In this document: positions 7,651-14,935 of the stretch, piece after piece
Position numbering within the stretch: the first letter of the stretch is position 1
How the letters are laid out: the number at the start of each line of letters is the position of its first letter
From: CANLBN01 sp047629215
Lineage (GTDB): Bacteria > Pseudomonadota > Gammaproteobacteria > Pseudomonadales > Cellvibrionaceae
Direction: 5' to 3'
DNA length: 16,385 nt
Assembly: GCA_047629215.1 (NCBI GenBank)
Contig: JBLHWO010000065.1
Coordinates: forward strand, 1-16,385
Notes under the pieces: generated by a model
What the model was told of the DNA's origin: nothing
What the model saw: only the letters and a program-made list of their open reading frames with translations
Database searches by the model: none
Program-made: the position numbers and the translations under genes

Positions 7651-8005
7651 GCCTGTCACAAAAATGATGTTAATTTTTCTTGTTTTTTAAAATGTAAATC
7701 AGAAAAAGGGAACATTGCTGCTTTGGGCTAACAGGAAAAGACTATTTATTGACTACCCTCACATATCAATTAAGGTAATGATCAACTTTTTAGACGCTTA
7801 GGGAATGATAAAAAAGGGAATTAAGAAAAGTAAGTTAAGGAGAAGTAGATGTCCATACGGATCGTAATCAGCGCCCCCTCCCTTCCTCCAATAAACTGAA
7901 TACTACTATTCGGATAATACTCTAATGGGTGTCATTCCTACAATAATTTGCCGATAAACAGAAACAAAAATTAAACAACCCATTAAATTTTACTAGGCGT
8001 TATAT
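7651..8005. other. Gene-poor leader of the exported-protein patch
   Basis: 355 bp with no substantial gene. The sequence is AT-rich with many A runs. It contains a 16-codon frame with a strong Shine-Dalgarno (7849-7899, listed separately) and a C-rich stretch (7874-7888) unlike the surroundings. There is no evident intrinsic terminator for degS and no confident promoter; TTGACT at 7749-7754 has only a poor -10 partner. Confidence 0.5.
7849..7899 (+). CDS. Possible 16-residue small ORF with strong ribosome-binding site
   Basis: AAGGAG at 7837-7842 stands 6 nt before an ATG that opens MSIRIVISAPSLPPIN and ends at TGA (7897-7899). It is the best Shine-Dalgarno in the patch, far better than those of several real genes here. 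The C-rich second half could pair with the G-rich ribosome-binding site. It could be a leader peptide, a remnant of a decayed gene start, or chance. There is no homology I can recall. Confidence 0.25.
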   Translation: MSIRIVISAPSLPPIN

Positions 8006-8868
8006 ATGAAAAAGTACTTTCACTCACAACTGGGCTGCTAATACTGGCGGTAACTGTAACTACCCAGGCTGAAACCCTAAAAGCAGCGCCAACTGAGCCA
8101 CTTACTGTAGAAGAGCAAGTCGAACAAAACACCAGCAACATCGAAACCAATTCTCAAGACATCATCACCAATCTTTTTGTTAATTACGATAACACCCTCT
8201 TAATTAACAAAAATACTGCTGACATATCCGAGCTAAACACAACGGTAAGCACTATCGATTATAGAGACTACTTAACTGACAGTTCTATTTCTCAGCAAAC
8301 ATTCTCGCTCACAGCACCGACACCTTCACTTGCGTGCTTACCTACTCTTGCTGTGTTCGACTACACAAGAGAGGCCAATACAACTACTGTACGCAGAACA
8401 TATAAAAATGACTCAGAAAATTGCTCGATTACAGAAAGAGTTTATGGCAGCGACGGCAACTATAGCTTGTATTTAAGCTATACCTTGCTTGATCGACTTA
8501 ATCCCAGCAATGCAATCTTTACCGATAACTTTGGCGATGGCGTTAAGCTATATAGTTCAATAGATAAAGTAGGGTAACCCATTATCGATACAGTGCCATT
8601 CACAAAGCAGTTTAACTATGGTCAACCCGATGAAACTTACTACCTAAACAGAATGGCAACTATTTCCAGATTAGAAAGCGTAACCGTACCCTACAACGGT
8701 GGCACAACTTATGAGAACTGTCGTGTTAGCGTATTTTTCTGGTCACAGTCTAATTATTCTAATCCTCCAAGACCCACTCATGTTTGGACATGCCCTGGCG
8801 TTGGTGTCGTTAAACGAACAGCAGGAAGCTTTGGAATTTTAGAATTAACTGACATGGTCGTTAATTAA
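8006..8868 (+). pseudogene. Disrupted secreted coiled-coil protein gene
   Basis: The ATG at 8006 opens only 11 codons before a stop. Adding one A to the AAAAA run at 8009-8013 would instead give MKKVLSLTTGLLILAVTVTT followed by QA, a textbook signal peptide, and then an open frame from 8014 to a TAA at 8575-8577. The same frame resumes at once (ending SSIDKVG, then PIIDTVPFTKQ) and runs to a TAA ending at 8868. So a gene of about 286 codons carries a 1-bp deletion and one nonsense codon. The predicted product has the signal peptide, an Asn/Thr-rich heptad-like region (EEQVEQNTSNIETNSQDI) and a C-terminal domain with paired Cys and CPGVGVVKRT. No ATG, GTG or TTG lies in the repaired frame before GTG 8353. 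I do not recognise the family. A hairpin terminator follows. Confidence 0.72.
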
Positions 8869-8878
8869 GAATTAATGG

Positions 8879-8906
8879 TTAAGTCCAAGTTCACGCTTGG
8901 GCTTAA
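8879..8906 (+). terminator. Hairpin terminator after the disrupted secreted gene
   Basis: TTAAGTCCAAG (8879-8889) and CTTGGGCTTAA (8896-8906) pair over 11 positions with one G-U, around the loop TTCACG. The tract after it (GGTATTGCTCTCTTTA) is only mildly T-rich, so efficiency is uncertain. It begins 11 nt after the stop codon. Confidence 0.6.
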
Positions 8907-8961
8907 GGTATTGCTCTCTTTACTAAAGATATATTCAAACTAGCTACAAAACGGAAATTTT

Positions 8962-9336
8962 ATGAAATCTTATTTTCTAAAAACACTATTAATATCGTGT
9001 TGCGCAGCCTCACTTGCCGCTTGTGGCGGTGGCGGTGGCGGTGGCGGTGGCAATGATGATGTCACAGTTAGTACCAACGCAGGAAATGGTGGAGCCATCG
9101 CTCCTTCTCGCACCACTGTACAACAGGGCAGCAACACCAGTTTTACCGTAACAACCGACACGGGTTTTGATATCGATTCGATAACAGGCTGTAGTGGTTC
9201 GCTTAGCGGTGATACCTACACTACTGGAAATGTCACTTCAGATTGCACAGTAACAATTACTTTTATTACAGCCGCACCTACAGTCGCAGTCTGGGATAGC
9301 CCAGAAAGCACGTGGGATAATATCGTTTGGCAATAA
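8962..9336 (+). CDS. Polyglycine lipoprotein with one divergent InlB-type repeat domain
   Basis: Small predicted lipoprotein of 124 residues. The signal peptide ends in lipobox LAAC with Cys21 as lipidation site, directly followed by nine Gly (22-30). Residues about 34-102 (VTVSTNAGNGGAIAPS onward, with GSNTSFTVTTDTGFDI and two Cys in SGDTYTTGNVTSDCT) resemble the divergent InlB-B/bacterial repeat module common in surface proteins of marine bacteria. The last residues are Trp-rich (WDSPESTWDNIVWQ). GGAAA precedes the ATG by about 6 nt. The signal and lipobox are clearly related to those of the frameshifted gene at 10880. Function unknown; probably surface-exposed or periplasmic, since the residue after Cys is Gly, not the Asp that retains inner-membrane lipoproteins in E. 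coli. Confidence 0.85.
   Translation: MKSYFLKTLLISCCAASLAACGGGGGGGGGNDDVTVSTNAGNGGAIAPSRTTVQQGSNTSFTVTTDTGFDIDSITGCSGSLSGDTYTTGNVTSDCTVTITFITAAPTVAVWDSPESTWDNIVWQ
9025..9051 (+). repeat. GGCGGT hexanucleotide microsatellite encoding Gly9
   Basis: Four perfect GGCGGT units plus GGC encode nine glycines right after the lipidation Cys. Slippage by whole units would lengthen or shorten the linker in frame; slippage by single bases would switch the gene off. Confidence 0.9.
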
Positions 9337-9376
9337 TTTAAAAAATTAAATAGATAGATTTATTAGGAATGACTTT

Positions 9377-10630
9377 ATGAAAAAGCAATTATTTTTATTT
9401 TCAGCACTGACACTAGCTTCATCCTTGGGTTTTGCACAAGGTGTTCCACATACATTTTCATCAGGCCAACCCGCCAGAGCAGCAGAGGTAAATGAAAACT
9501 TTCAATCTGTGATTGATTTAATTGACGCTAATATTTTAGGTATTGCGAATAACACAACAGCTCTTCAGGCTAATACTGCCACAATCTCTGACAATACTGA
9601 AGATATCGTCAACAATGAAAATACTATAATAGGGCTAGATACTCGTATAGGCCTTTTGGAAGTGGATAGCGGGTTAGTAAACGCTACAACTGTTGCTGTT
9701 GATTGTAGCTCTGACACCATTACCAATGCATTAAATTCTGCACCCGCACTGGGATCTTTGGTGATTAATGTAAGCGGTGCTTGTACTGAAACCGTTGTCA
9801 TCACTCGATCTAATACTTCATTGATTGGTGTTGGTTCTGCCAGCATTGCTTATGATATACCAGTAACTAGCGATGCTATTTTTGGCAATTTACAAAACAC
9901 AATCAGTATCATTGGTGCGCAAAATGTTGTGGTTGATAACTTAACAATCTCAGGGGCAACTGCTGTGCCTTCAGCTGATTCCAGTGTGGTATCAGGAGTT
10001 GCAATATTGGCAGGCTCCGCAGCGCATATTAAAAACTCTACTATTTCTGGAAGTTATGATGGAGTAACTGTTTCAGCAGCGTCAGCCAGGCTGACGGGTA
10101 ATACCATAGAGTCCAATGTGCGCACTGGCTTATTAGTGGCTAATACTGGCGCGGCTGACCTTCTGGGAGGCAATAGTATTTCACAACTAACCAACGCCAC
10201 TCCAGATGGTAGAGCTTATGGCATTGGCATTTATCGCAGCTCCTTAGTTAGAACGCTTGGTACCAATACTATTACTACTGCAAACATCCCATTCTTATCT
10301 GCACTTAGCGTTTATTACAACAGTACTTTCCGCTCATATTATGGACTACTCACTATCGATGGGAATTCCAATTTAGGAGACCATAGCCAAGTTGAATTCA
10401 GAGATATTAATTACACTGGAAATATCTCAGTTAACACTTTTGGAATTTTGAGACTTACGAATAGAGTTGGCCAAACTGAAAGCGGCATTACTTTTACAGG
10501 TAATATTAATGCAGGTCTATATTCACTGGTCTCTTCAACCACTGGTACAACCATTGATGGCAATATCGGTTGCACTGGTGGAAGTGCATTTATATCTGGC
10601 ACCGTAACTGGTGTAACAACAGGCTGTTAG
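9377..10630 (+). CDS. Secreted beta-helix protein with tail-fibre-like N-terminus
   Basis: 417-residue exported protein. Signal peptide 1-20 (cleavage after GFA). Residues about 23-42 (VPHTFSSGQPARAAEVNENF) match a short motif seen in phage-tail-like and various secreted proteins of Gram-negatives. An Asn/Thr-rich heptad-like segment (about 46-98, NNTTALQANTATISDNTEDI) should form a coiled stalk. The rest (about 105-417) has regularly spaced N-T-I/G-N-x-I turns typical of right-handed parallel beta-helices (NosD/PbH1-like), with a few Cys. AGGA sits 8 nt before the ATG, and a 12-bp hairpin lies 30 nt after the stop. The design suggests a surface or extracellular adhesin or glycan-binding protein. 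No catalytic motif can be named, so enzyme activity is open. Confidence 0.8.
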   Translation: MKKQLFLFSALTLASSLGFAQGVPHTFSSGQPARAAEVNENFQSVIDLIDANILGIANNTTALQANTATISDNTEDIVNNENTIIGLDTRIGLLEVDSGLVNATTVAVDCSSDTITNALNSAPALGSLVINVSGACTETVVITRSNTSLIGVGSASIAYDIPVTSDAIFGNLQNTISIIGAQNVVVDNLTISGATAVPSADSSVVSGVAILAGSAAHIKNSTISGSYDGVTVSAASARLTGNTIESNVRTGLLVANTGAADLLGGNSISQLTNATPDGRAYGIGIYRSSLVRTLGTNTITTANIPFLSALSVYYNSTFRSYYGLLTIDGNSNLGDHSQVEFRDINYTGNISVNTFGILRLTNRVGQTESGITFTGNINAGLYSLVSSTTGTTIDGNIGCTGGSAFISGTVTGVTTGC

Positions 10631-10660
10631 CGAAATACTCCAACCACTATTAGGAATGCC

Positions 10661-10690
10661 ATTAACACCTCGACTAGCCGAGGTGTTAAT
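10661..10690 (+). terminator. Hairpin terminator after the beta-helix gene
   Basis: ATTAACACCTCG (10661-10672) and CGAGGTGTTAAT (10679-10690) are perfect 12-bp arms around a 6-nt loop, 30 nt after the stop codon and followed by a short T/A stretch. The sequence is self-complementary, so it could stop transcription in either direction. Confidence 0.75.
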
Positions 10691-10879
10691 TTATCGAAAT
10701 CTCTCTAGCGACCTTTTTCAGACAAGATATTTTTTGGCATGGCACTGTTCATTAAGAAAGTGCATCGTTTACTTAATTTAATAAAATGGTTTATGTCGCG
10801 AGTTCTTTACGTTCTTAATTTAGCCAACATGGAAAACAAGCAAACCATGTGCATAAATTCTTTACTTAACGGAGATTTA

Positions 10880-11081
10880 ATGAAAACTGACTTTTTAAAA
10901 CTATTATTAGCAACTTGCTGCGCCACAACACTTGCCGCTTGCGGTGGAGGTGGCGGCAAATGAAAGCAACAGCAGTGATTCAAGAAAAGTGGTTTATTAT
11001 AGTGTTGACGGGCAAACTGGTGGCAGCCTAAGCGGCACACCATTCGAGTCAAGCTCAGCTATCCGTGACTTATTTTTCTAG
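10880..11081 (+). pseudogene. Small lipoprotein gene frameshifted in its glycine tract
   Basis: GGAG at 10871-10874 precedes an ATG that encodes MKTDFLKLLLATCCATTLAA then Cys21 and five Gly, before hitting TGA at 10961-10963 (27 residues). The +1 frame from 10956 continues ANESNSSDSRKVVYYSVDGQ to a TAG ending at 11081, adding 41 residues. These have the Ser/Asn-rich linker character expected after a lipobox, so a 1-bp insertion (or 2-bp deletion) in the GGT/GGC run is the simplest reading. The signal peptide is paralogous to the intact lipoprotein at 8962. The 27-residue product as it stands could still be a lipidated peptide. The upstream in-frame extension to 10739 has no signal-peptide sense and was not used. 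A strong terminator follows. Confidence 0.68.
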
Positions 11082-11109
11082 ATAAAGAATAGAGATAATA
11101 TACACACCA

Positions 11110-11133
11110 AAGCCCGAGCAAATGCTTGGGCTT
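11110..11133 (+). terminator. Intrinsic terminator closing the exported-protein patch
   Basis: AAGCCCGAGC (11110-11119) pairs with GCTTGGGCTT (11124-11133) with one G-U, loop AAAT, followed by TTTTTATTT. It is a good intrinsic terminator for the + strand, 28 nt after the shifted-frame stop. It also lies just past the end of hisD; on that strand the T-tract is missing, so any effect on hisD would be weaker. Confidence 0.85.
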
Positions 11134-11144
11134 TTTTATTTAAC

Positions 11145-12446
11145 TTATTTTTTAGTCATTCGATATTCTGCCGACATCGCATGCGCCTCTAGCGATTCCC
11201 CTCTTGCTAAAACCGAAGCCACTTGCCCTAATTTATCTGCGCCTTCTGGCGAGCAATTAATGATAGAACTGCGCTTTTGAAAATCGTAAACGCCGAGGGG
11301 AGAAGAAAACCGTGCCGTACCCGAGGTCGGCAAAACGTGATTAGGTCCGGCGCAATAATCACCTAGCGCTTCTGAGGTATAACGGCCCATAAAAATCGCG
11401 CCGGCATGACGAATATCATCGAGATAACTTTCAGGGTCGGCAACCGACAGTTCTAAATGTTCGGGTGCTATACGATTGATCAAATCAATCACTTCTTGCT
11501 TATCTTTTGCGTGAATTAAGGCACCGCGGTTATTTAATGATTGACGAATAATGTTTGCACGGGACATTTCAGGCAGCAATTTTTTAATACTGTTTTCAAC
11601 TTGTTCTAAAAACTGATTATCCGTACTGATTAAAATAGACTGCGCTTGTTCGTCGTGCTCCGCTTGTGAAAATAAATCCATCGCGATCCAATCGGGGTTG
11701 GTTTCACCATCGCACACGACTAAAATTTCTGACGGTCCGGCAATCATATCGATAGCCACTTGACCAAACACGGCGCGTTTTGCGGTTGCGACATAAATAT
11801 TGCCAGGGCCCACTATTTTATCGACTTTCTTAATGGTCTCCGTACCATACGCTAATGCAGCGACGGCTTGTGCGCCACCTACTGTGATTATTTCATCCAC
11901 GCCGGCTATAGCGGCTGCCGCTAATACCATGGCGTTAAGGTGGCCATCGGGAGCAGGTACAACCATCACCACTTCTGGAACCCCGGCTACTTTTGCAGGA
12001 ATAGCATTCATCAATACCGAGGAAGGGTAAGATGCCTTGCCTCCCGGCACATATAAACCAACACGGTCCATTGCTGTGATTTTTTGGCCTAATACGGTGC
12101 CATCATCCTCGGTGAATTGCCAAGAACCTTGCTGTTGTTTTTCGTGGTAAAACCTAACGCGTTCCGCAGCCGTTTCTAGGGCTTGCTTTTGATCAGTAGG
12201 AATAGACTGCAAGGCTTGCTGTAGCTCATCGTTTGAAACCATCACCTGTTCAATCGATGTTACATTGCGACGATCAAAACGGTTGGTAAATGCTATCAGC
12301 GCGGCATTACCCTTGGAGCGCATACTCTGAATAATATCGTCAACAGTTTGGGCCACTTGTGGGTCGGATACAGACTCCCACGAAAGCAACTCGTCTAAGG
12401 CTTTAGAGAAAGTAGAATCTACAGTAGTGAGGCGACGAATGGTCAT
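11145..12446 (-). CDS. hisD: Histidinol dehydrogenase
   Basis: Catalyses the last two steps of histidine synthesis, L-histidinol to L-histidine through histidinal, with NAD and zinc. The 433-residue length is typical. Visible landmarks are the family signature around IDMIAGPSEILVV (232-244), zinc ligands Gln261 and His264 (SQAEHDEQ), Asp363 (LGDYCAGPNHVLPT) and His422, and the catalytic pair Glu329-His330 (APEHLEL). It follows hisG by 57 bp on the same strand and is the last gene of the run. In pseudomonads, as I recall, hisC comes next; here the exported-protein patch begins instead. Confidence 0.97.
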   Translation of the reverse strand: MTIRRLTTVDSTFSKALDELLSWESVSDPQVAQTVDDIIQSMRSKGNAALIAFTNRFDRRNVTSIEQVMVSNDELQQALQSIPTDQKQALETAAERVRFYHEKQQQGSWQFTEDDGTVLGQKITAMDRVGLYVPGGKASYPSSVLMNAIPAKVAGVPEVVMVVPAPDGHLNAMVLAAAAIAGVDEIITVGGAQAVAALAYGTETIKKVDKIVGPGNIYVATAKRAVFGQVAIDMIAGPSEILVVCDGETNPDWIAMDLFSQAEHDEQAQSILISTDNQFLEQVENSIKKLLPEMSRANIIRQSLNNRGALIHAKDKQEVIDLINRIAPEHLELSVADPESYLDDIRHAGAIFMGRYTSEALGDYCAGPNHVLPTSGTARFSSPLGVYDFQKRSSIINCSPEGADKLGQVASVLARGESLEAHAMSAEYRMTKK

Positions 12447-12503
12447 ATAAAATCATCTTCCGTGCAAAGATCTCTTGAAGTTTATTTTAAAAAACAAAGA
12501 GAA

Positions 12504-13139
12504 TTAGGCTTTTACGTTAACAGCGTCTGCAATAGCGTCTATCACTGGCTGCATTATTTTATGCTTCATTTTCATAGATGCTTTATTGGCAATTAAACGC
12601 GAGCTAATATCGGCAATATCGATGCGCGCTTCTAGCCCATTGGCACGCAGAGTATTACCCGTATCGACAATATCAATAATCTCATCGGCTAAGCCCATAA
12701 TCGGTGCTAATTCCATAGCGCCGTATAATTTAATAATATCAGCTTGCTTACCTTGCTCTGCATAAAAGCGTTGCGCAATATTGACGTACTTGGTCGCCAC
12801 TTTAATGCGGCCTACTTTTTCTGGTCGGCCCTTGATTCCGGCCGTCATCAATTTGCACCGAGCAATACCTAAATCAACTAGCGAGTAAAGACCATCACCC
12901 CCATGCTCCATCAAGGTATCTTTTCCAGAAACGCCCATATCTGCCGCACCAAACTGTACGTAGGTCGGGACATCGATGCCACGCAAGATTAACAGGCGTA
13001 CATAGGCTTGGTTGGTCTCAAACGCCAGCTTACGACTTTTACTGATATCGTCCAAAGGCTCTATTCCCGCAGCGGCTAATAGCGGTAATGTTTCTTCAAG
13101 TATGCGGCCTTTAGTCAGCGCAATGGTAAGTTGAGACAT
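12504..13139 (-). CDS. hisG: ATP phosphoribosyltransferase, short form
   Basis: First step of histidine synthesis: ATP and PRPP condense to phosphoribosyl-ATP. At 211 residues it is the short form, which lacks the C-terminal regulatory domain and in known cases works with HisZ in a hetero-octamer. No hisZ is in this window. The N-terminus (LTIALTKGRI) and the PRPP-binding loop VDTGNTLRANGL (158-169) are clear. TTAAGG precedes the ATG by about 12 nt, rather far. It lies 82 bp downstream of murA and 57 bp upstream of hisD, and is probably co-transcribed with both; no attenuator-like His-rich leader is visible. Confidence 0.96.
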   Translation of the reverse strand: MSQLTIALTKGRILEETLPLLAAAGIEPLDDISKSRKLAFETNQAYVRLLILRGIDVPTYVQFGAADMGVSGKDTLMEHGGDGLYSLVDLGIARCKLMTAGIKGRPEKVGRIKVATKYVNIAQRFYAEQGKQADIIKLYGAMELAPIMGLADEIIDIVDTGNTLRANGLEARIDIADISSRLIANKASMKMKHKIMQPVIDAIADAVNVKA

Positions 13140-13221
13140 AATATTTTTTAAACCTTAATGAGTTAGCCCTGAAAAAGCCTTCCTTGACCTGCACAACGGC
13201 CAGAAAATATGTTTGACTTAC

Positions 13222-14484
13222 TTAACCTGGAACACGTCGAATATTCGCGCCCAGTTGTTGCATTTTTTCTTCGATACATTCATAGCCGCGATCAATATGA
13301 TAGATGCGATCAACAACGGTTTCGCCATCTGCCACTAAGGCTGCTATAACAAGGCTAGCGGAAGCGCGCAGGTCAGTGGCCATAACCGGCGCTGCTTTTA
13401 AGCGCTCTACGCCGGTAATAATGGCCGTATTACCTTCTAACTTAATTTGTGCTCCCATACGATTTAATTCGTGTACTTGAATCAGTCGGTTCTCAAAAAT
13501 AGTTTCAACAACCGTTCCTACCCCTTCCGCTACCGCATTCATTGCTGTGAACTGTGCTTGCATGTCAGTAGGGAACGCAGGGTAAGGGGCCGTTTTTAAA
13601 CTGACGGCCTTAGGACGCTTACCTTTCATATCTAACTCAATCCAGTCATCGCCAGAAGTGATATGAGCGCCAGCTTCTTCTAGCTTAAGTAAAACCGCCT
13701 CAAGAATATCTGCTCGCGTATCTTTTAGTTTGATACGACCACGGCTTGCAGCAGCTGCCGTTAAATAGGTACCCGTTTCGATACGATCAGGCATCACATC
13801 GTAGTAACAACCTTTTAGTGACTTAACACCATGAATAGTCAATGTGGCGGTTCCAATACCTTCAATATTCGCGCCCATAGCAACCAAGCAATTCGCAAGG
13901 TCTACAATCTCGGGCTCACGTGCGGCATTTTCTAATACGGTTTTACCCTCGGCGAGTACGGCTGCCATTAATAGGTTCTCTGTACCACCCACGGTGACGA
14001 CATCCATAAAAAAGTGAGCGCCTTTTAAACGACCATCGCAACGAGCACGAATATAGCCTTCATCGACATCAATTATGGCGCCCATTGCTTCTAATCCACG
14101 CAAGTGGATATCAACAGGGCGACTACCAATGGCACAGCCACCAGGGAAAGACACATTGGCCTCACCGTAGCGGGCAAGCATGGGGCCTAGCACCAAAATA
14201 GAAGCCCGCATCGTTTTAACAAGGTCATAAGGCGCTGTGTACTCACAAATGGTATTGGCATCAATTTCAACGCTCATTTTTTCATTGAGCGTGACTGATA
14301 GCCCCATACTGCGCAATAGCGTTAGCATAGTGGTGACATCGTTAAGGTGGGGCAGATTACCGATCACTATCGGGGTTTCTGACAATATTGTTGCCGCCAG
14401 AATAGGCAATGCTGAATTTTTTGAACCGGAGATGCGAATTTCGCCAGAAACCGGACCACCACCACGGATGATTAGTTTATCCAT
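13222..14484 (-). CDS. murA: UDP-N-acetylglucosamine 1-carboxyvinyltransferase
   Basis: Transfers enolpyruvate from PEP to UDP-GlcNAc, the first committed step of peptidoglycan precursor synthesis in the cytoplasm; target of fosfomycin. The 420-residue protein has the expected Lys22 (GSKNSALP) and the active-site Cys117 in PGGCAIGSRPVD (family Cys115). A catalytic Cys rather than Asp predicts the ordinary fosfomycin-sensitive type. It sits between ibaG (63 bp upstream) and hisG (82 bp downstream), a neighbourhood common in gammaproteobacteria. No strong ribosome-binding site precedes the ATG, but the N-terminus MDKLIIRGGGPVSGEI fits the family exactly. Confidence 0.98.
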   Translation of the reverse strand: MDKLIIRGGGPVSGEIRISGSKNSALPILAATILSETPIVIGNLPHLNDVTTMLTLLRSMGLSVTLNEKMSVEIDANTICEYTAPYDLVKTMRASILVLGPMLARYGEANVSFPGGCAIGSRPVDIHLRGLEAMGAIIDVDEGYIRARCDGRLKGAHFFMDVVTVGGTENLLMAAVLAEGKTVLENAAREPEIVDLANCLVAMGANIEGIGTATLTIHGVKSLKGCYYDVMPDRIETGTYLTAAAASRGRIKLKDTRADILEAVLLKLEEAGAHITSGDDWIELDMKGKRPKAVSLKTAPYPAFPTDMQAQFTAMNAVAEGVGTVVETIFENRLIQVHELNRMGAQIKLEGNTAIITGVERLKAAPVMATDLRASASLVIAALVADGETVVDRIYHIDRGYECIEEKMQQLGANIRRVPG

Positions 14485-14547
14485 TAGAAAGTCTTATGTT
14501 GTAGATGAAGAGTCAATTTGATTACTTGATAGAGCTAGGTAAGCAAA

Positions 14548-14787
14548 TTACTCGGACTGCCATTGATCCGGCGTTAGGGTCTTCATATTGACTGCATGAA
14601 CTTCGCCACTGGCGATTTTTTCATTAAGTGCAGCATAAACACGTTGCTGCTTTTTAATCGGTGACAAACCCACAAACAGGTCACTGACAATTAGCACATT
14701 TAAATGACTACCTTCAAAGTCAGTATTAATATGCTCAGCATTAGGGAAATGCTGTTCTAACAGCGTTTTAATGGCTTCAACATCCAT
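14548..14787 (-). CDS. ibaG: BolA-family protein IbaG (YrbA)
   Basis: Small BolA/YrbA protein of 79 residues. Family members pair with monothiol glutaredoxins and take part in iron-sulfur or iron handling; E. coli ibaG is acid-inducible and adjacent to murA. The class II KH-like fold motif is visible: the N-terminal helix MDVEAIKTLLEQHF, GSHLNVLIVSDLFVGLSPIK, then QQRVYAALNEKI and the conserved VHAVNMKTLTPDQW ending. The frame is open to 14844, but the extra 19 residues (hydrophobic, no family match) are left out. ATG 14787 gives the usual IbaG beginning and E. coli-like length (84). Confidence 0.93.
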   Translation of the reverse strand: MDVEAIKTLLEQHFPNAEHINTDFEGSHLNVLIVSDLFVGLSPIKKQQRVYAALNEKIASGEVHAVNMKTLTPDQWQSE

Positions 14788-14935
14788 AAATTTACTCGTC
14801 GCATTCAAACGCGTCAGTGTAATAAAAAACAGGAGTAGATGCACCTTTTTCTATCATTACGACGATGAAGGGCCTACAAAAAAAAAGTTTCAAAGAAATA
14901 AGACAAATGAAGTGGTGGGGCTGCCAGTAGAAATA

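Noticed and set aside
8970..9161. Proline-run frame antisense to the lipoprotein
   Set aside because: The proline run is only the reverse reading of the GGT/GGC glycine repeat.
10739..10879. N-terminal extension of the short lipoprotein frame back to 10739
   Set aside because: The added residues do not form a signal peptide, and GGAG directly precedes ATG 10880, which starts a standard lipoprotein signal.
14788..14844. Upstream extension of ibaG
   Set aside because: The 19 hydrophobic residues do not match BolA-family N-termini; ATG 14787 does.
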